A stretch of DNA of 64,000 nucleotides, from positions 4,223,001 through 4,287,000 of the forward strand of contig NZ_CP059322.2 in the NCBI RefSeq assembly GCF_013694245.2. Reading direction: 5' to 3'. Positions 48,365 to 57,119 of the stretch are shown here, one piece after another. The notes below the pieces were generated by a model, which was given only the letters and a program-made list of their open reading frames with translations, ran no database searches and had not been told where the DNA came from. Origin of the DNA: Micromonospora ferruginea (GTDB lineage Bacteria; Actinomycetota; Actinomycetes; Mycobacteriales; Micromonosporaceae). The stretch's first letter is position 1. Each line of letters starts with the position of its first letter. The translations under genes were made by a program, and so were the position numbers.

Positions 48365-51037
48365 ATGACCAGGTGGGAGTTCGTCGGCCGAACGGATGAA
48401 CTCAACCGTCTGTTGTCGGCGATCGGCGACCCGGACGGGCGCGGGTTGTTCTTCAGCGGCGACGCGGGCGTCGGCAAGAGCCGGCTGCTGCGGGAGGGGG
48501 TGGCCGCGCTCTCCCCGGAACGACACGCGATCTGGTCGGTCGCGGCCAGCGCCACCACCGCCGCCCTGCCGTTCGGCGGGCTGGTCCAGGTGCTCCCCGC
48601 CACCCAGCCGCAGGGCCTCTCCCCCGCCGGGATCCTCCGCTGGGCGGTCGACCTGCTCCAGGAGCAGGCCGCCGGCCGGCCCATCGTGCTGGCCGTCGAC
48701 GACGCGCACCTGCTCGACCCGCCGTCGGCCGCGCTGGTGCACCTGATCGCCCGCTCGGAGAACGCCACCGTGATCGGGACGCTGCGCAACGGCGAGCAGA
48801 TCCCGCTGCCGATCCGCGCCCTCTGGACCGACGACCTGGTCGACCTGGTCGAGCTGGGGCCGCTGGGCCGCAGCGAGACCACCGGGCTGCTCGCCGCGAT
48901 CCTCGGCGGGCCGGTCGACGCCGGCTCCTCCGAGCGGCTGTTCCGGCTCTCCGCCGGCAACCCGCTGCTGCTGCGCGAGCTGGTGCTGGCCGCCGACGGC
49001 GAGCTGCGGCGCACGTACGGCATCTGGAAGTGGACCGGCCGGCTGGAGCTGGCGCCCACCCTGACCGACCTGATCGACACCCGGATCGGCCAGCTCACCC
49101 CCGGGGTCCGGGCGGTGGTGGAGCTGGTCGCCTTCGGCGAGCCGCTGGGCCTGCACCTGCTGCAACAGGCGGTCGAACGGACCGACGTGGAGGTCGCCGA
49201 GGAACGCGGGCTCATCGCGATGGTCCGCGACGACCGGCGGCTCAACGTCCGCCTGGCCCACCCGCTCTACGGCGAGGTGATGCGCCGGCAGTGCCCGGTC
49301 AGCCGCACCCGGCGGCTCCAGGCCACCCTCGCCGGGCTGCTCGAGCAGGTCGGCAAGCGCCGCCGCGACGACCTGCTGCGGGTCGCGGTGTGGCGGCTCG
49401 ACTCGGGTACGGCGCAGAACGTGGCGCTGCTGCTCGACGCCGCCGTGCAGGCCTTCGGCCGGTACGACGTCCCGCTGGCCACCCGGCTGGCCCGGGCCGC
49501 GCTGGAGGCCGGCGGCGGCACGGACGCCGCGGAGCTGCTCGCCACCATCCTCATGTTCGGCGACCGGCCGGAGGAGGCGATCCGGGTGCTCGACCAGGTC
49601 GCCGGGGAGATCCGCGACGACCGGCGGCGCAGCCGCTGGCTGACCGTGCGGGGCATGGTCAGCTACTGGGGGCTCAACCGCGAGTCCACGGTGGAGGAGA
49701 TCGCCGCCCGCGGCGAGGAGCTGACCGACCCCGCCGACCGCGCCCGGGTACGCGCCTTCGAGGCCATCATGCGGCTGCACCGGCTCGACGTCGACGTCGC
49801 GGTGCGGCTGGCCCAGGAGGTGCTGGACCGTCCGGCCGCGCCGATGGCCGCCCGGGAGCTGGCCCGGTGCACCCTGGCCCACCTCCAGGCCGCCCAGGGG
49901 CAATACCGGCGCAGCGCCACCGCGATCGCCCGGGTGCAGGCCGAGGCCGCCTGCTGGCGCGCCGACATGCCCTACCTCCAGCTCGCCATGGAACTGGCCC
50001 GGGGCACCCGGCTGGCGCTCTCCGGCGACCTCACCGGCATCGACGAGATCGTCGCCGACGAGTTCGCCGACCTGGCCGGCGCCGGCGACTTCCGGCTCGG
50101 CACCGGCTACCTGGCCATCCTCCAGGCGTACACGGCACGGCTGCGCGGGCGCGGCGACGAGGCGCTCAAGACCAGCCTGGGCGCCTGCGCGGTGCTCGCC
50201 ACCAGCCGGGTCTACGCCGGCCTGGCCCACGCCGAGCGCGCCCAGGCCGCCGCGCTGCGCGGCGACGCGGTCCACGCGGCCGAGGCGATGGCCGAGGCGG
50301 ACCGGACGCACGCGCCCGGGATGGCCGTGCTCTACCCGTGGCTGGAGCAGGCCCGGGGCGCGGCGCAGGCGGCGGCCGGCGACCTGGCGGGCGCCGCCAA
50401 GCATCTCTGCGCGCTCGCCGACCGGCTGCGGGAGGACGGGCTCGCCGGCCACGAGCTGCTCGTCCTGCTCGACCTGGTCCGGCTCGACCAGGCCGCCGCG
50501 CCGGTCGGACCGACCTGCACCGACGGCGGCCGGCGCAACGTGGCGCAACGCCTGGCGGAACTCTCCGAGCAGGTCGACGGCGTGCTGCCGCCGCTGCTCG
50601 CCCGCTACGGCCGGGCCGCGCTGGACGGCTCCCCGGACGACCTGCTCGCGGTGGCCGACGGCTTCGCCGACCGGGAGCTGATCGTCTACGCCGCCGAGGC
50701 GACCGCGACGGCGCTGTGCCGGATGCGCGACGCCCGGGCCGGCGCGACCGGGCCGGCCCGGGAACGCCTCGCCGACCTGCTGCGCCGCTGCGACGACATC
50801 TCCACCCCGGCGCTGCGGCTGCTCCGCCCGGCGCTCAGCGAACGCGAGTGGGAGATCGCCCGCCTGGCCGCCGACGGGTTGACCAGCCGTGCCATCGCCG
50901 AACGGCTCTACCTGTCCACCCGCACCGTGGAGAACCACCTGCAACGCGTCTACAGCAAACTGGGCGTCACCCGGCGTAGCGAGTTGCCGACCGCGCTGCG
51001 CTCGATGCCGGGCCACGACGGCACGGATCCGGCCTGA
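48365..51037 (+). CDS. LuxR-family ATP-binding regulator (LAL type)
   Basis: This 890-aa protein is a large ATP-binding LuxR (STAND) regulator. An N-terminal AAA/NB domain carries Walker A FFSGDAGVGKSRLLREG (about 29-45) and Walker B IVLAVDDAHLLDPPSAALVH. A TPR-like helical middle part of some 550 residues may sense ligand. A C-terminal LuxR HTH closes the protein (about 830-885: LSEREWEIARLAADGLTSRA, then ERLYLSTRTVENHLQRVYSKL). LAL proteins often control catabolic or secondary metabolism genes; nothing nearby names the target. Start ATG at 48365; the longer upstream frame is antisense to the GTPase gene. Confidence 0.9.
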   Translation: MTRWEFVGRTDELNRLLSAIGDPDGRGLFFSGDAGVGKSRLLREGVAALSPERHAIWSVAASATTAALPFGGLVQVLPATQPQGLSPAGILRWAVDLLQEQAAGRPIVLAVDDAHLLDPPSAALVHLIARSENATVIGTLRNGEQIPLPIRALWTDDLVDLVELGPLGRSETTGLLAAILGGPVDAGSSERLFRLSAGNPLLLRELVLAADGELRRTYGIWKWTGRLELAPTLTDLIDTRIGQLTPGVRAVVELVAFGEPLGLHLLQQAVERTDVEVAEERGLIAMVRDDRRLNVRLAHPLYGEVMRRQCPVSRTRRLQATLAGLLEQVGKRRRDDLLRVAVWRLDSGTAQNVALLLDAAVQAFGRYDVPLATRLARAALEAGGGTDAAELLATILMFGDRPEEAIRVLDQVAGEIRDDRRRSRWLTVRGMVSYWGLNRESTVEEIAARGEELTDPADRARVRAFEAIMRLHRLDVDVAVRLAQEVLDRPAAPMAARELARCTLAHLQAAQGQYRRSATAIARVQAEAACWRADMPYLQLAMELARGTRLALSGDLTGIDEIVADEFADLAGAGDFRLGTGYLAILQAYTARLRGRGDEALKTSLGACAVLATSRVYAGLAHAERAQAAALRGDAVHAAEAMAEADRTHAPGMAVLYPWLEQARGAAQAAAGDLAGAAKHLCALADRLREDGLAGHELLVLLDLVRLDQAAAPVGPTCTDGGRRNVAQRLAELSEQVDGVLPPLLARYGRAALDGSPDDLLAVADGFADRELIVYAAEATATALCRMRDARAGATGPARERLADLLRRCDDISTPALRLLRPALSEREWEIARLAADGLTSRAIAERLYLSTRTVENHLQRVYSKLGVTRRSELPTALRSMPGHDGTDPA

Positions 51038-51053
51038 ACTCTAGGCTGGGGCG

Positions 51054-52340
51054 GTGAGCACCCTTCGCCTCGCGCTGCTGACCGACCAATACGAGCTGAC
51101 CATGGTCAGCGCCGCGCTGCAGGACGGCACCGCGGACCGACGCTGCGTCTTCGAGGTGTTCAGCCGGCGACTGCCGGCCGGCCGCCGCTACGGGGTGGTC
51201 GCCGGCACCGGGCGGCTGGTCGAGATGATCCGGGACTTCCGCTTCGACCCGGCCGAGATCGACTTCCTCCGCCGCACCGGCGTGGCCGACGAGCGGGCCG
51301 CCCAGTGGCTCGCCGACTACCGCTTCACCGGCGACGTCGACGGTTACGCCGAGGGGGAGCTGTTCTTCCCCGGCTCGCCGATCCTCACCGTCTCGGGCAC
51401 GTTCGCCGAGTGCGTGGTGCTGGAGACGCTGGTGCTGTCGGTGCTCAACCACGACTGCGCGATCGCCGCGGCCGCCGCCCGGATGGTCACCGCCGCCCGG
51501 GGCCGTGCGCTGATCGAGATGGGTTCCCGCCGGGCGCACGAGGAGGCCGCGGTCGCCGCGGCACGGTCGGCCTACCTGGCCGGGTTCCGGTTCACCTCCA
51601 ACCTGGCCGCCGGGCAGCGCTACGGCATCCCGACCGCGGGCACCGCCGCGCACGCGTTCACGCTCCTGCACGACGACGAGCGGGCGGCGTTCGCGTCCCA
51701 GGTCGCCACGCTGGGCAAGGACACCACGCTGCTGGTCGACACGTACGACATCGCCCAGGGCATCCGCAACGCCATCGCGGTGGCCGGGCCGGAGCTGCGG
51801 GCGGTCCGGATCGACTCCGGCGACCTCGCGGTGATCGCCCAACAGTCGCGCGAGCTGCTCGACTCGCTCGGCGCCACCGAGACGAAGATCATCGTCTCCG
51901 GCGACCTCGACGAGTACGCGATCGCGTCGCTCGCCGCCGAACCGGTCGACATGTACGGCGCCGGCACCGCCGTGGTCACCGGCTCCGGCGCGCCCACCGC
52001 CGGCCTGGTCTACAAGCTGGTCGAGGTGGAGGGGCGGCCGGTGGTCAAGCGCTCCGAGCACAAGGCCACCATCGGCGGCCGGAAGGTGGCCGTCCGGCGG
52101 CACAAGCCGACCGGCACCGCCACCGAGGAGGTCATCGTGCCGCAGGGCGTGCCGGACCGGCAGGCCAACGACCGGCTGCTCCAGCAGTCGTACGTGGTGT
52201 CGGGCGAGCCGGTGGCGCTGCCCACGCTCGACCAGTCACGGGAGCACCTGCGCCAGTGCCTGATCTCCATCCCGTGGGAGGGACTCAAGCTCTCCGCCGG
52301 CGACCCGGCCGTTCCGGTGACCGTCGTACCCGCGACCTGA
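51054..52340 (+). CDS. pncB: Nicotinate phosphoribosyltransferase
   Basis: This 428-aa enzyme makes nicotinate mononucleotide from nicotinate and PRPP in NAD salvage. It shows ALLTDQYELTMVSAAL, CVFEVFSRRLPAGRRYGVVA, EMGSRRAHEEAAVAAARSAY with the catalytic His, the phosphate-binding AVRIDSGDLAVIAQQSRELL and KIIVSGDLDEYAI. GTG start, 16 nt after the LuxR stop. pncA follows after 14 nt, making a two-gene salvage operon. The order next to the clpS block matches M. tuberculosis (Rv1330c). Confidence 0.95.
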   Translation: MSTLRLALLTDQYELTMVSAALQDGTADRRCVFEVFSRRLPAGRRYGVVAGTGRLVEMIRDFRFDPAEIDFLRRTGVADERAAQWLADYRFTGDVDGYAEGELFFPGSPILTVSGTFAECVVLETLVLSVLNHDCAIAAAAARMVTAARGRALIEMGSRRAHEEAAVAAARSAYLAGFRFTSNLAAGQRYGIPTAGTAAHAFTLLHDDERAAFASQVATLGKDTTLLVDTYDIAQGIRNAIAVAGPELRAVRIDSGDLAVIAQQSRELLDSLGATETKIIVSGDLDEYAIASLAAEPVDMYGAGTAVVTGSGAPTAGLVYKLVEVEGRPVVKRSEHKATIGGRKVAVRRHKPTGTATEEVIVPQGVPDRQANDRLLQQSYVVSGEPVALPTLDQSREHLRQCLISIPWEGLKLSAGDPAVPVTVVPAT

Positions 52341-52354
52341 GGAGGACCGACCAG

Positions 52355-52936
52355 ATGGCGAACGCCTTGATCATCGTGGACGTGCAGAACGACTTCTGCG
52401 AGGGCGGCTCCCTCGCGGTCGGCGGCGGGGCAGGGGTGGCCGGCGGCATCTCCCGGCTGCTCACCGACGAGCCGGACCGCTGGGACCACGTCGTCGCGAC
52501 CAAGGACTACCACGTCGACCCGGGCGCGCACTTCGGCGACCCGCCGGACTACGTCGACTCCTGGCCCCGGCACTGCGTGGTCGGCACGACCGGCTCCGAG
52601 TTCCACCCCGAGCTGGAGACCGGCCGGGTCGAGGCGATCTTCCACAAGGGCGAGCACGCGGCCGCGTACTCCGGTTTCGAAGGGCACGCGCCCGACGGCG
52701 AGTGCCTGGCCGACTGGCTGCGCCGGCACGACGTCGACCGGGTCGACGTGGTCGGCATCGCCACCGACCACTGCGTGCGCGCCACCGCGCTGGACGCCGC
52801 GCGAGAGGGTTTCCGGACCACGGTGCTGCTGGAGCTGACCGCCGCCGTCGCGCCGGAGACGCTCGACGTGGCGCTGCGGGCGCTCGACGGCGCCGGGGTC
52901 GCGATGGTCGGCGAACCTGTGATCAGGACCGCTTGA
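52355..52936 (+). CDS. pncA: Nicotinamidase
   Basis: This 193-aa isochorismatase-fold hydrolase converts nicotinamide to nicotinate, feeding PncB. The catalytic triad is D9 (LIIVDVQNDF), K98 (IFHKGEH) and C140 (GIATDHCVRAT). The metal site is D51, H53, H59 (KDYHVDPGAHF) and H73. GGAGGA lies before the ATG. Complete and fully consistent with PncA, the enzyme that activates pyrazinamide in mycobacteria. Confidence 0.95.
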   Translation: MANALIIVDVQNDFCEGGSLAVGGGAGVAGGISRLLTDEPDRWDHVVATKDYHVDPGAHFGDPPDYVDSWPRHCVVGTTGSEFHPELETGRVEAIFHKGEHAAAYSGFEGHAPDGECLADWLRRHDVDRVDVVGIATDHCVRATALDAAREGFRTTVLLELTAAVAPETLDVALRALDGAGVAMVGEPVIRTA

Positions 52937-52998
52937 CCAGGTAATCGCTTGCTGTTGTCGTACCCGGCGCCCAGGATGGCGCGGGAGGTGCGGCCGTC

Positions 52999-55089
52999 GT
53001 GAACCTGAAGCCCTACCGGGAGGCGCTCGCCCTGCCCGGCCTGCGGTCCTTGCTGCTGGTGTCGGTGCTGGCCCGCGTGCCGCTGACCGCGACCGGGGTG
53101 ACGCTCACCTTCTACGTGGTGCTCGACCTCGGGCGCGGCTACGGCGCCGCCGGCCTGGTCGGCGCCGCGTCCACCATCGGCGCCGCAATCGGCGCGCCAC
53201 TGCTCGGCCGGCTGGTCGACCGCCGAGGGCTGCGGCCGGTGCTGCTGCTCTGCACCGTCGCCGAGGGCTTGTTCTGGGCCGCCGCGCCCACCCTGCCCTA
53301 CCCGGTGCTGCTGCCCACCGCGTTCCTGGCCGGGCTGCTCGCGCTGCCGGTGTTCTCCGTGGTGCGCCAGTCGATCGCCGCGCTGGTGCCGGCCGAGCGA
53401 CGCCGCCCGGCATACGCGCTGGACTCGATGTCGGTGGAGCTGTCGTTCATGGTCGGCCCCGCCCTCGCGGTGGCGCTGGCCACCGCCGTCACGCCGCGCC
53501 TGACGCTCTGGGCGGTCGGCGCCGGCATCGTCGCCTCCGGCATCTGCTTCTGGCTGCTGAACCCGCCCACCCGGGCCGCCGACGAGCCCACCGGGCCGCA
53601 GCGCCCGGTGCCCCGCCGGGAGTGGCTCACCCCCCGCCTGCTCGCCGTGCTGGCGGTCAGCCTGGCCGCCACCCTGGTGCTGGGCGGCACCGACGTGGCC
53701 GTGGTGGCGGTGCTGCGAGCCGGTGGCGAGGTCGGCTGGACCGGCGCGGTGCTGGCCGCCTGGGCGGTCGCCTCGCTGGTGGGCGGCTTCGCCTACGGCG
53801 CGGTACGCCGCTCGCTCCCACCGCTGGCGCTGGTGGCGGCGCTCAGCCTCACCACCATCCCGGTCGGCCTGGGCGGCGCGCACTGGTGGCTGCTCTGCCT
53901 CGCGTTGATCCCCGCCGGGGCACTCTGCGCGCCCACCCTCGCGGCCACCTCGGACGCGGTCAGCCGACTCGCCCCGCCCGGCGTACGCGGCATGGCGATG
54001 GGCCTGCACGGCTCCGCCGTCACCGTCGGCATCGCCCTGGGCGCGCCACTCGCCGGCGCGGTGATCGACGCGTCCGCACCGGCCTGGGGGTTCGCGGTCA
54101 CCGGCGCGATCGGTTTCCTGGTCGCGCTGGCCGTGCTCCCGGTCGAGCTGCGCCGCCGCCGCACCCCACCCGCCATCCCCGCTCCCGCCTCCGCCTCCGC
54201 CGCTGCCGCTGCCGCTGCCGAACCCGATCTGACCCCCGCCGCCCCTGACACCCCGCCTTCACCGACCGCGACCCGGCGCGGCGCACCCGGCCCAGCGCGT
54301 CTCTCGCCCGACGCCAACCGGCCCAGACCTGCTCACCGCACCCCCGGCCCAGCACAGTGCCCGCCCAGCGCGTCCCCGCCCAGCACGGCCCTCACCCAGC
54401 ACTGCGCCCTGCCCAGCACTGCGCCCGGCCCAGCGCGCGCCCGGCCCAGCGCGCCCTCGCTCAGCGCTCCCCGGCACGGGGCGTCCCCGGCTCAGAGCGT
54501 CCTGCCTGCCGAGCGCAGCGCTCGCCCAGCCCAGCCAGTCCAGCGCGACCTCGCTACCCCGCCCAGCCCCGCCGACCCAGCCTCGCCCCACCCCGCCCTC
54601 CCGGATCCGCCGCGTCGATCAAGGCGTTTCCGCTCCAGCCTCGCCGATCTTGGAGTTGTGGCGCCTCCAATGACACGAATGCCCCTTCTGTCCACGACCA
54701 CAAGTCCAAGATCGACGAGCAAAGCGGGACGGGGCGAGGCGAGGCGAGGCAGGGCAGGGCGAGCCGGGGCGAGGCGAGACGAGGCGAGGCGAGGCGAAGC
54801 CGAGCGAGGCACCGCCAGCCTCGCCGATCTTGGAGTTGTGGCGCCTCCAATGTCACCAACACCCCTTATGTCAACAGCCACAAGTCCAAGATCGACGGGC
54901 GGGGCGGGGCGGGGCGAGCGGGGCGGGGCGGCGACGGCAGGGTGCGGGGTGACGGCGGTCGCGTCAGTGCCGTCGGCCAGGTTCGGGGCCGGCGCGCATG
55001 ATCAGCACCCCCACCCTGACGGCGAACCCTCGATCACCGAAGCGCCCACCGAACCCCGACGAACACACCCCGGACCGCGTCGATCATGA
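52999..55089 (+). CDS. MFS exporter with a long repeat-derived C-terminal extension
   Basis: This 696-aa frame begins with a normal 12-helix MFS domain (about residues 1-390): LVSVLARVPLTATGVTLTFY, GRLVDRRGLRPVLLLC (the motif between helices 2 and 3) and a central loop with RREWLTPRLLAVLA. After RRRRTPPAIP, near 54165, the frame goes on for about 300 residues of Pro/Ala/Ser/Arg low complexity, encoded by microsatellites and two GTCGATC palindromes, so SLADLGVVAPPM appears twice. The true ancestral stop was probably near 54170. Start GTG at 52999. Substrate unknown; the type resembles drug or sugar efflux proteins. Confidence 0.8.
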   Translation: MNLKPYREALALPGLRSLLLVSVLARVPLTATGVTLTFYVVLDLGRGYGAAGLVGAASTIGAAIGAPLLGRLVDRRGLRPVLLLCTVAEGLFWAAAPTLPYPVLLPTAFLAGLLALPVFSVVRQSIAALVPAERRRPAYALDSMSVELSFMVGPALAVALATAVTPRLTLWAVGAGIVASGICFWLLNPPTRAADEPTGPQRPVPRREWLTPRLLAVLAVSLAATLVLGGTDVAVVAVLRAGGEVGWTGAVLAAWAVASLVGGFAYGAVRRSLPPLALVAALSLTTIPVGLGGAHWWLLCLALIPAGALCAPTLAATSDAVSRLAPPGVRGMAMGLHGSAVTVGIALGAPLAGAVIDASAPAWGFAVTGAIGFLVALAVLPVELRRRRTPPAIPAPASASAAAAAAAEPDLTPAAPDTPPSPTATRRGAPGPARLSPDANRPRPAHRTPGPAQCPPSASPPSTALTQHCALPSTAPGPARARPSAPSLSAPRHGASPAQSVLPAERSARPAQPVQRDLATPPSPADPASPHPALPDPPRRSRRFRSSLADLGVVAPPMTRMPLLSTTTSPRSTSKAGRGEARRGRAGRAGARRDEARRGEAERGTASLADLGVVAPPMSPTPLMSTATSPRSTGGAGRGERGGAATAGCGVTAVASVPSARFGAGAHDQHPHPDGEPSITEAPTEPRRTHPGPRRS
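54288..54480. repeat. CCCAGC-unit microsatellite tract
   Basis: Roughly 190 bp contain many irregular copies of (g)cccagc(a/g)c, with spacing of about 10-20 nt. It lies within the 3' extension of the MFS frame and translates to Pro/Ala/Ser-rich sequence. No independent gene is visible here. Confidence 0.6.
54641..54718. repeat. GTCGATC palindrome, copy 3
   Basis: Arms 54641-54661 and 54698-54718 pair with two mismatches; spacer 36 nt. The inner arm reads GATCTTGGAGTTGTGG. A lone half element (CGTCGATCAAGGCGTTT) lies just upstream at 54613-54629. It is almost the same as copy 4, 180 bp away, which suggests a tandem duplication that included the GGCGA tract between them. Confidence 0.85.
54731..54810. 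repeat. GGCGA pentanucleotide microsatellite
   Basis: About 80 bp of repeated ggcga with a few point changes (agggc, gagac, gaagc) fill the space between palindrome copies 3 and 4. Confidence 0.75.
54821..54898. repeat. GTCGATC palindrome, copy 4
   Basis: Arms 54821-54841 and 54878-54898 pair with few mismatches. The sequence repeats copy 3 closely, including the gcgcctccaatg just inside the left arm. A GGGGC pentamer tract follows directly (54898-54941). Confidence 0.85.
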
Positions 55090-55140
55090 AGTTGGCGGCG
55101 ACAAATCAGGCACGAAACGCCGCCAACTTCATGATCGACG
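55078..55140. repeat. GTCGATC palindrome, copy 5 (perfect)
   Basis: Arms 55078-55100 and 55118-55140 are perfectly complementary over 23 bp with a 17-nt spacer. The inner arm is ATCATGAAGTTGGCGGCG. The stop of the extended MFS frame lies inside the left arm. Between 55090 and the ctaD stop at 55235 there is only this repeat, a short G-rich tract and the ctaD terminator. Confidence 0.9.
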
Positions 55141-55177
55141 CCGCTGGGCGGCGGGGGCGGGCGGCGGAACCGGGAAG

Positions 55178-55221
55178 CAGGACGGGCGCCGCGCCCCGGG
55201 TGGGGTGCGGCGCCCGTCCTG
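55178..55221 (-). terminator. Strong hairpin downstream of ctaD
   Basis: Arms 55178-55192 and 55207-55221 form 15 perfect pairs, with further inner GCCCC/GGGGT pairing. It begins 13 nt beyond the ctaD stop on the reverse strand. Confidence 0.8.
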
Positions 55222-55234
55222 TGGGGCTGGGCCG

Positions 55235-57052
55235 TCAGCGCTCGTCGAGGTTGCCGGCGGTGTCCTCCTGGTAGCTGGCGCCACCGTTGACCTCGCTGGT
55301 CAGCGGCTTGGCGCCGCCCTCGGGCGGGCCGGCGACGCTCTGCCCGGCGGCCAGCTCGGGGAACTTCACGTCGAAGGCGGGCCGCTCGGAGCGGATCCGG
55401 GGCATCCGGTCGAAGTTGCGCAGCGGCGGCGGGCAGGAGGTGGCCCACTCCAGCGAGTTGCCGTGACCCCACGGGTCGTCGACCTCGACCACCGGGCCGG
55501 TCTTGTACGACTTCCAGCAGTTCCAGATGAACGGCAGGGTCGAGATGCCGGTGATGAACGCGCCGATGGTGGAGACCGTGTTCAGCCAGGTGAAGCCGTC
55601 GTCGGCCTGGTAGTCGGCGTACCGGCGGGGCATGCCCTCGGCGCCGAGCCAGTGCTGCACCAGGAACGTGGTGTGGAAGCCGACCATGGTCAGCCAGAAG
55701 TGGACCTTGCCGAGCCGCTCGTCGAGCATCCGGCCGGTCATCTTCGGGAACCAGAAGTAGATGCCGGCGAAGACGGCGAACACGATGGTGCCGAAGAGCA
55801 CGTAGTGGAAGTGCGCCACCACGAAGTACGAGTCGTGCAGGTGGAAGTCGATCGGCGGGCTGGCGAGCAGCACCCCGGTCAGGCCACCGAAGAGGAACGT
55901 CACCAGGAAGCCGATCGCCCACAGCATCGGCGTCTCGAAGGTGACCTGCCCCCGCCACATGGTGCCGATCCAGTTGAAGAACTTCATACCGGTGGGCACG
56001 GCGATCAGGTAGCTCAGGAAGCTGAAGAACGGCAGCAGCACCTGGCCGGTGGCGAACATGTGGTGCGCCCAGACGCTCATCGACAGCGCGGCGATGGCGA
56101 CGGTGGCGGCGACCAGGCCCTTGTAGCCGAAGATCGGCTTGCGGGAGAAGACCGGGATGATCTCGGTGATGATGCCGAAGAACGGCAGCGCCACGATGTA
56201 GACCTCGGGGTGCCCGAAGAACCAGAACAGGTGCTGCCACAGCATCGGGCCGCCGGTGGCCGGGTCGTACACGTGGGCGCCGATGATGCGGTCCGCGGCG
56301 AGCGCGAACAGCGCGGCGGCCAGCAGCGGGAAGACCAGGATCGCCAGCAGGCTGGTGACCAGCATGTTCCAGGTGAAGATCGGCATCCGGAACATGGTCA
56401 TGCCGGGGGCGCGCAGGGTCAGGATCGTGGTGATCAGGTTGACCGCGCCGAGGATGGTGCCCAGACCGGAGATGGCCAGGCCGACCACCCACATGTTGGC
56501 GCCGACGCCCGGCGAGTGCTCGACGGTGCTCAGCGGCGTGTAGGCCGTCCAGCCGAAGTCGGCCGCGCCACCGGGGGTGATGAAGCCGGCGACGGCGAGC
56601 GTGCCGCCGAAGAGGTAGAGCCAGTAGGCGAACGCGTTGAGTCGGGGGAACGACACGTCCGGCGCGCCGATCTGCAGCGGCACCACGTAGTTCGCGAAGG
56701 CGAACACGATCGGCGTCGCGAAGAACAGCAGCATGATCGTGCCGTGCATGGTGAAGAGCTGGTTGTACTGCTCGGGCGACAGGAACTGCAGCCCCGGTCG
56801 CGCCAGCTCGGCGCGCATGATCAGGGCCATCAGGCCACCGATCATGAAGAACGCGAACGCGGTGACCATGTACATGATCCCGATCTGCTTCGCGTCCGTG
56901 GTGCGCAGCAGCCGCGCGATGGCCGACCCCTTGACCGGCTCGCGGACCGGCCAGGGCCGGGTCACGACCGGCTTGGGTGCGACGGTGGTCACGAGTGGCC
57001 TCCGGTTCTGGGTTGTCCCGCTCGGCGCGCTGGTCATCGGCGCAGCCGTCAT
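55235..57052 (-). CDS. ctaD: Cytochrome c oxidase subunit I
   Basis: This 605-aa, 12-helix membrane protein is the catalytic subunit of the aa3 terminal oxidase. Heme a and a3/CuB ligands are visible: FTMHGTIMLLFF, WQHLFWFFGHPEVYIVALP (CuB His with the cross-linked Tyr), SVWAHHMFATG (two CuB His) and FVVAHFHYVLFG (heme His pair). IPTGMKFFNW-like sequence follows the HH motif. The start is the ATG at 57052 (MTAAPMTSAP). In actinobacteria ctaD is often away from ctaC/E, as here, where no other oxidase gene is nearby. Confidence 0.95.
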   Translation of the reverse strand: MTAAPMTSAPSGTTQNRRPLVTTVAPKPVVTRPWPVREPVKGSAIARLLRTTDAKQIGIMYMVTAFAFFMIGGLMALIMRAELARPGLQFLSPEQYNQLFTMHGTIMLLFFATPIVFAFANYVVPLQIGAPDVSFPRLNAFAYWLYLFGGTLAVAGFITPGGAADFGWTAYTPLSTVEHSPGVGANMWVVGLAISGLGTILGAVNLITTILTLRAPGMTMFRMPIFTWNMLVTSLLAILVFPLLAAALFALAADRIIGAHVYDPATGGPMLWQHLFWFFGHPEVYIVALPFFGIITEIIPVFSRKPIFGYKGLVAATVAIAALSMSVWAHHMFATGQVLLPFFSFLSYLIAVPTGMKFFNWIGTMWRGQVTFETPMLWAIGFLVTFLFGGLTGVLLASPPIDFHLHDSYFVVAHFHYVLFGTIVFAVFAGIYFWFPKMTGRMLDERLGKVHFWLTMVGFHTTFLVQHWLGAEGMPRRYADYQADDGFTWLNTVSTIGAFITGISTLPFIWNCWKSYKTGPVVEVDDPWGHGNSLEWATSCPPPLRNFDRMPRIRSERPAFDVKFPELAAGQSVAGPPEGGAKPLTSEVNGGASYQEDTAGNLDER

Positions 57053-57119
57053 CCGCAAGGAGGATAGTCCCCGGTAGGTGGCCCCGCCGCGTGGGGTGGG
57101 CGGCTACGATCTTCCGCCG

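Noticed and set aside
54170..55230. Mobile element or transposon in the repeat region
   Set aside because: No transposase, no long terminal repeats and no target duplication can be seen; only palindromes and microsatellites.
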